Assembly (NCBI GenBank): GCA_003486675.1 | Contig: DNGG01000384.1 | Span: 12,458-17,780 of the forward strand | Source: Cyanobacteria bacterium UBA11372 | GTDB taxonomy: Bacteria; Cyanobacteriota; Cyanobacteriia; Cyanobacteriales; Aerosakkonemataceae | DNA: 5,323 bases | Reading direction: 5' to 3' | Shown: positions 1 through 4,826 of the stretch, piece after piece | How positions within the stretch are numbered: position 1 is the stretch's first letter | How the letters are laid out: each line of letters begins with the position of its first letter | Position numbers and translations under genes: made by a program | The notes under the pieces: model-generated | Told to the model about the DNA's origin: nothing | The model's input: the letters and a program-made list of their open reading frames with translations, nothing else | The model's database searches: none

Positions 1-178
1 GTAAAAAAGCCGTGAGGCCACTTTTCCAGGAGACTACAGGTAAGATAGGGCAATCCTTCCCAAGTGCGCCAGTGCCAAGTATGCATAGATTGGGTCATCA
101 ATCGTGGGTCGTCGGTAGTAAGTATTTTTTACCTAGTATCACAAAATCTCTTGGACTGTAATCAAGAGCCACACTCAA
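1..178. other. Upstream region with no confident gene
   Basis: I cannot assign a gene here. One + strand frame stays open from position 3 to a TAA at 159-161 (52 codons). It could be the tail of an upstream gene, but its translation shows no recognisable motif and has the S/P/G-rich look of chance translation. On the minus strand, positions 1-27 can fold into a short imperfect hairpin: a GGCC/GGCU core with a 4-nt loop, then a mismatch and further A-U/G-U pairs. It is followed by a run of six U, so it could weakly terminate a leftward transcript. No tRNA, no clear -35/-10 pair and no well-spaced NtcA box was found. Confidence 0.35.
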
Positions 179-206
179 TCTAAAATCGAAAATCTGAAAT
201 CTAAAA
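179..206. repeat. Heptanucleotide repeat array before birA (4 units)
   Basis: Four consecutive 7-bp units fit the consensus TCtaAAA: TCTAAAA, TCGAAAA, TCTGAAA and TCTAAAA. The array ends 1 nt before a possible TTG start (208) and 13 nt before the preferred GTG start (220) of the biotin ligase gene. A 7-bp period is not compatible with coding. The same heptamer recurs before the aldo/keto reductase start (4791-4825) and, in the opposite orientation, after other genes in the window. It resembles the short tandemly repeated repetitive (STRR) heptamers known from filamentous cyanobacteria, although this exact unit is not one I can name. Confidence 0.6.
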
Positions 207-219
207 TTTGGCGCCAGCA

Positions 220-1008
220 GTGGAATTCAATCGGCAAAAATTTATCGCAGCGATAGGTGCGTCCCCACAAGAAACGCCCCTTAATTTCCATATCTTTGAA
301 ACCGTCGCTTCAACTAACCAGACGCTGTGGCAGTTACTGGCGGGAGACGCACCCCCCCGAACCGTTGTGATTGCCACCCAACAAACGGCGGGAAGAGGAC
401 AGTGGGGAAGGCATTGGCAATCAGAGCCGGGTGGATTATACTTATCCCTGGCGCTGTCTCCAAACCTACCATCTCAATTGGCGGCGGGGTTAACTTTATG
501 CAGTGCGTGGGGAATTGCTACGGCTTTGCGCGACAAAGGCATTCCAGTCTGGCTCAAATGGCCTAACGACCTCGTACTTTCAGGGCGCAAATTAGGGGGC
601 ATTCTTACCGAAACTAGGGTACATCAAGGGAAAATCGCCCAAGCTGTTGTGGGAGTAGGCATTAACTGGGCTAATTGGGTTCCGGAAACAGGGATTAATT
701 TGCAATCGTTTTTAGCAAATAACCCAGTATCGCCGATTACCTCGCTGGAAATCTTAGCTGCCGTTACACTGATGGGAATCGTTTCTGGATACGAATATTG
801 GCAGCAAGAAGGAATTGAGCATCTACTGCCAGCTTATGAAAATCTACTGACCAATATGGGGCAAAAAGTTACAGTCGATGGACAAGCGGGGGTGGTAGTG
901 GGAGTTGGTGCTAGTGGCGATTTGCGGGTGCAAATCTGTGAAACGGGAGTTGCAGCCCCTGTGGAAATTAGCGTAGAGCCAGGTACAATCAGTCTGGGTT
1001 ATAGATAA
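220..1008 (+). CDS. birA: Biotin--[acetyl-CoA-carboxylase] ligase (monofunctional BirA)
   Basis: A cytoplasmic biotin-protein ligase. It makes biotinyl-5'-AMP from biotin and ATP and transfers biotin to the lysine of the biotin carboxyl carrier protein of acetyl-CoA carboxylase, the entry to fatty-acid synthesis. From GTG 220 (262 aa) it shows an ASTN motif at 30-33, the biotin/ATP loop GRGQWGRHW at 58-66, KWPND at 113-117, and RKLGGILTE at 123-131. The lysine of that last motif matches the active-site lysine (K183) of E. coli BirA. VGVGINW follows at 144-150. Residues from about 206 form the small SH3-like C-terminal domain. There is no N-terminal helix-turn-helix, so it is a group I ligase and not a repressor of biotin genes. 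The start is uncertain. TTG 208 is also open (266 aa), but a stop at 202 limits the frame, the heptamer array abuts 208, and MEFNRQ fits the usual cyanobacterial N-terminus better. Neither start has a Shine-Dalgarno sequence. The M23 peptidase gene follows after 23 nt. Confidence 0.93.
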   Translation: MEFNRQKFIAAIGASPQETPLNFHIFETVASTNQTLWQLLAGDAPPRTVVIATQQTAGRGQWGRHWQSEPGGLYLSLALSPNLPSQLAAGLTLCSAWGIATALRDKGIPVWLKWPNDLVLSGRKLGGILTETRVHQGKIAQAVVGVGINWANWVPETGINLQSFLANNPVSPITSLEILAAVTLMGIVSGYEYWQQEGIEHLLPAYENLLTNMGQKVTVDGQAGVVVGVGASGDLRVQICETGVAAPVEISVEPGTISLGYR

Positions 1009-1031
1009 AATTCCGGTAATTCTACGGTGTG

Positions 1032-3029
1032 ATGGAGATGGAAAAACCAATCAACCGAGACAAGCAAATAACATTGCAGTCCGAAGAAAAACAATTAGAA
1101 GCGATCGCAACCAATCCCTCGGGCGGTAAATTTTGGCAGCGGGTGCTGTTAGCCCAAGGCATTGGTTGGGTAGGCGCAATCGGCATTCTCGGTAGCAGCA
1201 TCGCCTGGACTACTGAACAAGCATCCAACCCTGGCGATGGTTCTGCAATTGTGGAAGCGCTCCCCAAAGCTTCCCCCATCGAACCCAACTTAGAAGCTCC
1301 CAGACGCGCTCCAGCTCGCTCGGGACGGCGCTTAAGAGCCAGAATGCAGCGGCAAAGACAAAGAACGGCTGTCAATAACAATACCTACATCGACAGAACC
1401 GATTATAGTCTGGGTGCGACTAGACGCAGAAGCGGCCCAACTGACACCTATGATGCTCCCAGTTCGGTGGCGATGACCGAACGCACTACGAGGCGTCAAA
1501 CCAGGAGCGAAAGAAGACAGCGGGCGATCGAAGCTGGAGAATCGGTGGCGCGGGTGAGAACAAGGGTGAGGAGTAATCTATTTAGACGGGATTCTGCTTC
1601 ACAGACGCAAAGCGATCGCCCAATCGAAATCCCCGTTTACCGTTCCAGAGTCGGTCGCATCTCCCGTAGGTCACAAATTGCCCGCCGCAACTCACAACCA
1701 ACTCAAAGCGATCGCCTCTCCCGTCGAGCGCAAATTGCCCGCCGCAACTCACAACCAACTCAATTCGGACGCATCTCCCGGCGAGTGCAAATTACCCGCC
1801 GCAACTCACAACCAACTCAAAGCGATCGCATCCCCCGTAGGGTAGAAATTGCCCGCAACTCGCAACCGAGTCATGTAGAAAGAAGCGCTCGCCGCAGTCC
1901 AATTGCCCGCAACTCACAACCGACTCATGTAGAAAGAAGCACTCGCCGCAGTCCAATTGCCCGCAACTCGCAACCAGAACAGTTAGAAAGAAGCAATCGC
2001 CGCAGTCCAATTGCCCGCAACTCGCAACCAGAGCAACAACGAAGCAATCGCCGCAGCCAAATGGCGCGTTCCCGACGACCGGCACAAATCCCGATCGAAT
2101 ACGTTCCCAGTACTTCGGCGAGAGATATGCCTACGGCACGCTGGCGCGAACGCATCGCCAATACCTCCAGCATCAATAATTTCCGCCGTCGTTCCCAAAC
2201 TGCATGGCGTTCCAGGCGTCGAGGCCCAGAAGTAGCCGCAGTCGGACAAATCCAGATCGATTCGGTTACCCCCAATCCCAACTCTGTCCGCGTCCGTCAT
2301 TGGAACGGGATCGGCACTCAGGCGGCCTTACCACAAGCTTTACCCCCGCAACGCATCGGTAGCGAGCAAAACAAGCAACCTATCCCTCCCTGGCCCGGTT
2401 TGGCTTACAATACCACCACAAGCAAACCCCAAGAATATCCTCGCCGTCCCACTCTTCCCATCATCTTCCCCCTTTCCATACCCGCCCAGATTACCTCAGT
2501 CTTCGGTTGGCGAATTCATCCCATTAGCGGCGATCAGCGCTTCCACACCGGAACCGATTTAGGCGCACCAATGGGAACCCCCGTCGTCGCAGCTTATCCG
2601 GGTCGGGTAGCCTTAGCAGACACATTAAGCGGCTACGGCTTAACCATCATCATCCAGCACAACGAAGGCACTCAAGAAACCCGCTACGCCCACCTCTCAG
2701 AGGTATATGTCGAACCCGGAGATTTTATCGAACAGGGAACCACAATCGGGCGCGTGGGCAACACCGGCACCTCCACTGGTCCCCACCTGCATTTTGAAAT
2801 TCGCGAGCAAACCCCAGAAGGCTGGGTAGCCATAGATGCGGGCGCTCAAATCGAAACCAGCTTAGCTAGACTGCTCAATAGCTTGCAGATCGCCCAATCG
2901 CCCCAATCAGAAAGCACCGAATCAACCAAACTCGCCCAACCAAAAACCCAACTAGATAACACCGAATTACCCGAAATTATCGTCCCCAATACCCCAGCCT
3001 ATTTCGTTCCACCTTTAACTGGAGGCTAA
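1032..3029 (+). CDS. Membrane-anchored M23 (LytM-type) peptidoglycan endopeptidase with Arg-rich repeat linker
   Basis: A 665-aa protein predicted to cut peptide cross-links of peptidoglycan in the periplasm. It has a short charged N-terminus, then one hydrophobic segment at about 38-59 (a signal anchor; no convincing signal-peptidase site). A long arginine-rich, presumably disordered linker runs from about 80 to 450, and the M23 domain spans about 480-598. A polar tail ends the protein. The M23 residues are complete: HTGTD gives Zn ligands H505 and D509, YAH gives H554, and HLHFE gives H585 and Zn ligand H587, so it should be active and not a degenerate LytM activator. The linker holds about eight tandem repeats (residues 209-354). 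Between K79 and K448 there are 81 arginines and no lysine. No LysM or SPOR domain is visible. The start could be GTG 1029, ATG 1032 or ATG 1038; none has a good ribosome-binding site. It lies 23 nt after birA, so co-transcription is likely. The enzyme family is secure; the linker's role is unknown. Confidence 0.9.
   Translation: MEMEKPINRDKQITLQSEEKQLEAIATNPSGGKFWQRVLLAQGIGWVGAIGILGSSIAWTTEQASNPGDGSAIVEALPKASPIEPNLEAPRRAPARSGRRLRARMQRQRQRTAVNNNTYIDRTDYSLGATRRRSGPTDTYDAPSSVAMTERTTRRQTRSERRQRAIEAGESVARVRTRVRSNLFRRDSASQTQSDRPIEIPVYRSRVGRISRRSQIARRNSQPTQSDRLSRRAQIARRNSQPTQFGRISRRVQITRRNSQPTQSDRIPRRVEIARNSQPSHVERSARRSPIARNSQPTHVERSTRRSPIARNSQPEQLERSNRRSPIARNSQPEQQRSNRRSQMARSRRPAQIPIEYVPSTSARDMPTARWRERIANTSSINNFRRRSQTAWRSRRRGPEVAAVGQIQIDSVTPNPNSVRVRHWNGIGTQAALPQALPPQRIGSEQNKQPIPPWPGLAYNTTTSKPQEYPRRPTLPIIFPLSIPAQITSVFGWRIHPISGDQRFHTGTDLGAPMGTPVVAAYPGRVALADTLSGYGLTIIIQHNEGTQETRYAHLSEVYVEPGDFIEQGTTIGRVGNTGTSTGPHLHFEIREQTPEGWVAIDAGAQIETSLARLLNSLQIAQSPQSESTESTKLAQPKTQLDNTELPEIIVPNTPAYFVPPLTGG
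1101..1108. repeat. HIP1 octamer GCGATCGC
   Basis: A palindromic HIP1 site, abundant in many cyanobacterial genomes. It lies in the cytoplasmic N-terminal part of the M23 gene. Confidence 0.9.
1612..1619. repeat. HIP1 octamer GCGATCGC
   Basis: A HIP1 site read in frame as part of AGC GAT CGC (Ser-Asp-Arg). It lies just upstream of the first full repeat unit of the M23 linker, in a sequence (QTQSDR) resembling the end of a repeat unit. Confidence 0.9.
1708..1715. repeat. HIP1 octamer GCGATCGC spanning repeat units 1 and 2
   Basis: A HIP1 site across the junction of linker repeat units 1 and 2, coding Ser-Asp-Arg in frame. The equivalent position at the unit 2/3 junction reads TTC GGA CGC and has lost the octamer. 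Confidence 0.9.
1822..1829. repeat. HIP1 octamer GCGATCGC spanning repeat units 3 and 4
   Basis: A HIP1 site across the junction of units 3 and 4, exactly 114 bp (two 57-bp units) after the site at 1708 and in the same reading frame. Confidence 0.9.
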
Positions 3030-3038
3030 CCCAATTGC

Positions 3039-3084
3039 AGATTGCAGATTTAAGATTTTAGATTAAAAATTAAATCTGCAATCT
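3039..3084 (+). terminator. 15-bp perfect stem-loop after the M23 gene
   Basis: Positions 3039-3053 are perfectly complementary to 3070-3084 (15 bp) with a 16-nt A/T-rich loop. The structure begins 10 nt after the TAA of the M23 peptidase gene and lies between two convergent genes, so it is placed to end or protect the M23 mRNA. It lacks a clean U-run on the 3' side and is A/T-rich, so it is not a classical Rho-independent terminator. Its left arm is built from heptamers (ATTGCAG twice, ATTTAAG, ATTTTAG, from 3034), which ties it to the repeat family elsewhere in the window. It may simply be a dispersed repeat. Confidence 0.5.
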
Positions 3085-3107
3085 TAAATATTTAACAGTT
3101 TAAAAAT

Positions 3108-3192
3108 AGCTAATTGCTAATTGCTAATTGCTCATGGGAATATTTTCCAGCTCGACCTTTAACGATTAGCTATTAGCCATTAGCAATTAGCA
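3108..3192. repeat. Inverted heptamer array (four TGCTAAT-type units facing four ATTAGCA-type units)
   Basis: The left arm, 3108-3135, is AGCTAAT, TGCTAAT, TGCTAAT, TGCTCAT. The right arm, 3165-3192, is ATTAGCT, ATTAGCC, ATTAGCA, ATTAGCA, the reverse complement type. Positions 3115-3128 pair perfectly with 3179-3192 (14 bp) around a 50-nt loop, which itself contains a small GGAA/TTCC hairpin at 3137-3148. Because the units are alike, the arms can also pair in a register shifted by 7 bp. The right arm begins 10 nt beyond the ribE stop codon on the minus strand, so the structure may act as the 3' end of the ribE transcript. Confidence 0.7.
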
Positions 3193-3202
3193 GCGCTAAA
3201 AA

Positions 3203-3892
3203 TTAAAGATAGCCGTGTTCGGCTAGAAAGGCGGGTGTAATTGTCTCTAAACTGGGGACTTCGCCCCAACCGGGTGAAGGATCGCGACTCGAGCCAAAAT
3301 GCAGGAATCTTTCCACATATTTACCTAAAATATCTCCTTCCAAATTCACCCAACTATCTGGTTGGAGATATTGCAGGTTAGTTTGGGCAAAAGTGTGGGG
3401 AATGACGGCAACTTTAAACCAAGTTCCCTTGTTGTCGCAGTCTGAAACAGTTAAACTTACCCCATTGACGGCGATACTGCCTTTGGGGACAATATAACGG
3501 GAGACAATTTCGGGAGCGGTAAAGGCGATCTCCCAGGAATTGGCGGTTTTTTCGAGCGATCGCACTTCACCCACCCCATCCACGTGCCCCGTGACAAAAT
3601 GTCCGCCCAACTTGCTGCCAACCCGCAGCGATGTCTCTAAATTTACCCAGGCATTCTGGATTTGCTGTCGTCCTAACGTAGTGCGGCGCAGGGTTTCCGG
3701 AGAGGCAGAAGCCACAAACCCCAAGGAATGTATCTCTTCCACCGTCAGACAAACCCCATCCACCGCCACGCTGTCCCCGATCGCCAGACCCTGTAAAATT
3801 TGATCGGCAGCATCGGATGAGCAAGAAATCCGCAATTGATCGGACTCTTGCGGTTCAATCGTACCTAAAGCTTGAATTAATCCTGTAAACAC
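3203..3892 (-). CDS. ribE: Riboflavin synthase, alpha chain
   Basis: A cytoplasmic enzyme that converts two molecules of 6,7-dimethyl-8-ribityllumazine into riboflavin and a pyrimidinedione, the last step of riboflavin synthesis. The 229-aa chain shows the two homologous lumazine-binding barrels of the family. Barrel 1 has SVAVDGVCLTV (41-51) and GGHFVTGHVDG (96-106). Barrel 2 has GSIAVNGVSLTV (138-149), IPHTFAQTNL (164-173) and VNLEGDILGKYVERF (182-196). The tail ITPAFLAEHGYL is typical. I chose GTG 3892 because it gives the family N-terminus MFTGLIQ and puts C48 and S146 at the same numbers as the catalytic residues of the E. coli enzyme, with H98/H103 and D187 also matched. In-frame extensions to ATG 3919 or further upstream to 4015 are open but look unlike the family. 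No Shine-Dalgarno sequence precedes any of these starts. It is divergent from the DUF151 gene and convergent with the M23 gene. (Some genomes call this gene ribC or ribE.). Confidence 0.95.
   Translation of the reverse strand: MFTGLIQALGTIEPQESDQLRISCSSDAADQILQGLAIGDSVAVDGVCLTVEEIHSLGFVASASPETLRRTTLGRQQIQNAWVNLETSLRVGSKLGGHFVTGHVDGVGEVRSLEKTANSWEIAFTAPEIVSRYIVPKGSIAVNGVSLTVSDCDNKGTWFKVAVIPHTFAQTNLQYLQPDSWVNLEGDILGKYVERFLHFGSSRDPSPGWGEVPSLETITPAFLAEHGYL
3556..3563. repeat. HIP1 octamer GCGATCGC
   Basis: A HIP1 site inside ribE, in the stretch linking the two lumazine-binding barrels. Confidence 0.9.
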
Positions 3893-4200
3893 TGCTTTAT
3901 TAGTGAAAAATGTGTCCATTAGGCTGGAAATGGTCGCAAAAGCAACAACTTTTCCAGAGCCGTCGTCTATCCATACAATCAAAATCCCCAACCCGACCTG
4001 TGAGATCGGCGTCAAGATCGAGGCATACTTGGGTAAAGACCATCTTATGGGTTTGACCGTAAGCAGGTTCCCAAAGCCCTTGTAGAGTGCATGTAATGAA
4101 CTCTAGCGAACCTCCAACTACGTCGATCCCTAGCTTTAACCCTTACAGTACCAGTTTACCGCTCAACTTAGAGGCGGTTTCCAAGCTCCCAAGGAGTTCT
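3893..4200. promoter_or_regulatory. Divergent intergenic region between ribE and the DUF151 gene
   Basis: With the starts preferred here, 308 bp separate two divergently read genes, so this stretch should hold both promoters. The evidence is positional. A TTGACC at 4053-4058 is a possible -35 for the rightward gene but has no well-spaced -10; TGTAAT at 4092-4097 could be a weak -10. No riboswitch core (FMN or other) was recognised. Reading frames are open into it from both sides: ribE extends back to 4015, and the DUF151 gene back to GTG 4087. There is also a 60-codon + strand frame at 3903-4085. None has a recognisable product or a ribosome-binding site. A long 5' leader for either gene is possible. 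Confidence 0.45.
4191..4196 (+). promoter_or_regulatory. Shine-Dalgarno AAGGAG setting the DUF151 gene start
   Basis: AAGGAG lies 4 nt before ATG 4201. It is the only strong ribosome-binding site seen in the window. It selects this internal ATG over the in-frame GTG 4087 and ATG 4096 upstream. Confidence 0.75.
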
Positions 4201-4704
4201 ATGATTGAGATGAAAGTCGCCGGAATCGCACTCGATGCCATGACGCGCAGCCCGATAGTGCTTCTGAAAGATGCTTCAGATAGACGGGCGCTACCTATTT
4301 ATATAGGCCAAGACCAGGCCAAATCTATTATTGGGGCTTTGGAAAAACAAGCACCGCCCCGCCCCCTCACCCACGACCTATTCGTGAATATGTTAGAAGC
4401 TTGGGGCATGACCTTGGAGCGGATAATCATCCATGCGCTTCAGGATAATACATTCTATGCTTTGCTGATCGTGCGTCAAGGCGAAGTTAAAAAAGAGATT
4501 GATTCGCGCCCCAGCGATGCGATCGCGATCGCTCTCCGCACCAACAGCCCCATCTGGGTAATGGAAGAAGTCATCGCCGATGCCTCGATCCCCGTAGATC
4601 GAGAAGCCGATCAAGCCGAACAGGATGCCTTCCGCGAATTCTTATCCAACCTCAGACCAGAAGATTTGATTCAACGCGGACGCTTCCGCGGCGGCGAAGG
4701 CTAA
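4201..4704 (+). CDS. Bifunctional nuclease (DUF151/BFN) family protein
   Basis: A 167-aa soluble protein of the bifunctional nuclease domain family, whose plant relatives have reported RNase and DNase activity. The role in cyanobacteria is not established. The domain covers about 1-135. It shows MIEMKVAGIALD at the start, LPIYIGQDQA at 31-40, RPLTHDL at 54-60 and the family signature DSRPSDAIAIALR at 101-113. The C-terminal part has an acidic, helical-looking stretch with DAFREFLSNLRPEDL (142-156), also usual in the family, and ends in a short basic, Gly-rich tail. No UVR domain is attached. ATG 4201 is chosen for its AAGGAG and because the 38 upstream in-frame codons (from GTG 4087) are Ser/Pro/Thr-rich with no domain. 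Two overlapping HIP1 sites encode the signature motif. The reductase gene follows after 122 nt, so it is probably a separate transcription unit. Confidence 0.9.
   Translation: MIEMKVAGIALDAMTRSPIVLLKDASDRRALPIYIGQDQAKSIIGALEKQAPPRPLTHDLFVNMLEAWGMTLERIIIHALQDNTFYALLIVRQGEVKKEIDSRPSDAIAIALRTNSPIWVMEEVIADASIPVDREADQAEQDAFREFLSNLRPEDLIQRGRFRGGEG
4519..4532. repeat. Two overlapping HIP1 octamers
   Basis: GCGATCGC occurs at 4519-4526 and again at 4525-4532, sharing two bases. They lie in the DUF151 gene and encode the Ala-Ile-Ala-Ile-Ala part of its conserved signature. Confidence 0.9.
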
Positions 4705-4706
4705 TT

Positions 4707-4740
4707 ATGCCAGGATTTTAGATTTTGGATGCCAGGATTT
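4707..4740. repeat. 12-bp direct repeat after the DUF151 gene
   Basis: ATGCCAGGATTT occurs at 4707-4718 and 4729-4740, a 22-bp period, starting 2 nt after the stop codon. The segment between the copies is the left arm of the inverted repeat described separately. Confidence 0.75.
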
Positions 4741-4806
4741 AATCGTGATGTTTAAAGCCCTCAATCTTGACTTCCAACCAATCCCCCCAATCTAAAATCT
4801 AAAATC
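4714..4806 (+). terminator. Long A/T-rich inverted repeat after the DUF151 gene
   Basis: Positions 4714-4730 pair with 4790-4806: 17 bp with a single G-T wobble (4727/4793) and a loop of about 59 nt. It begins 9 nt after the TAA of the DUF151 gene, like the structures after the M23 and ribE genes. It could mark the 3' end of the mRNA, but the wide loop and lack of a U-run make it a poor intrinsic terminator. Its arms are made of the TCTAAAA heptamer and its complement, so it may be a mobile or expanded repeat. Confidence 0.4.
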
Positions 4807-4825
4807 TCCCATCTCCAATCGATTT
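4791..4825. repeat. Heptanucleotide repeat array before the aldo/keto reductase (5 units)
   Basis: Five consecutive 7-bp units start with TC: TCTAAAA twice, TCTCCCA, TCTCCAA and TCGATTT. They end 1 nt before the ATG at 4827. The first two units match those before the biotin ligase gene exactly, in the same orientation. The array fills the space where a Shine-Dalgarno sequence would lie. Confidence 0.6.
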
Positions 4826-4826
4826 T

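Larger units (their letters stand above)
1656..2093 (+). repeat. In-frame tandem repeat array in the M23 gene linker (about 8 units of 57/54/51 bp)
   Basis: Contiguous coding repeats start at 1656, 1713, 1770 (57 bp each), 1827, 1881, 1935 (54 bp each), 1989 (51 bp) and a degenerate last unit at 2040. The protein consensus is R-[IS]-x-R-R-x-x-I-A-R-(R)-N-S-Q-P followed by four variable residues. There are two subfamilies. Units 1-3 have two CGC codons after ATT-GCC and end TQSD or TQFG. Units 4-7 have lost one CGC and end in HVE, QLE or QQ. Unit 4 is a hybrid, with an A-type front and a B-type end. ATTGCCCGC is identical in six of the first seven units, so the array is homogeneous at the DNA level as well as in protein. 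Confidence 0.95.

Noticed and set aside
12..45. Partial resemblance to the 3' B12-box of a cobalamin riboswitch (CCAGGAGAC)
   Set aside because: Only nine bases match. The following ACCTGCC and the conserved upstream core segments are not present in order, and no cobalamin-related gene follows.
118..132. NtcA-like GTA-N9-TAC
   Set aside because: The established NtcA box is GTA-N8-TAC. Spacing is off by one, and no -10 was found at the expected distance.
352..358. Run of seven C in birA as a phase-variable tract
   Set aside because: Seven C is short for slippage-driven switching, the frame is intact, and biotin ligase is normally essential.
1792..2085. Minus-strand Cys-rich repetitive frame
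   Set aside because: It is the antisense shadow of the Arg-rich repeats: GCG/GCGG-rich Arg codons read in reverse give Cys/Gly. There is no independent start signal and the sense strand clearly codes.
1656..2093. CRISPR-like regular repeats
   Set aside because: The units are contiguous with no unique spacers, stay in frame within the M23 coding sequence, and translate to a coherent Arg-rich repeat.
3540..3824. Frames of 85-87 codons overlapping ribE on both strands
   Set aside because: They lie wholly inside the well-supported ribE coding sequence in other frames and show no family motifs.
3903..4085. 60-codon + strand frame before the DUF151 gene
   Set aside because: GTG start without a ribosome-binding site and no recognised product, so it was not called as a gene. 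It is mentioned in the intergenic entry and findings.
4087..4200. N-terminal extension of the DUF151 protein from GTG 4087
   Set aside because: The extension is Ser/Pro/Thr-rich with no domain, and AAGGAG sits 4 nt before ATG 4201, which matches the family N-terminus.
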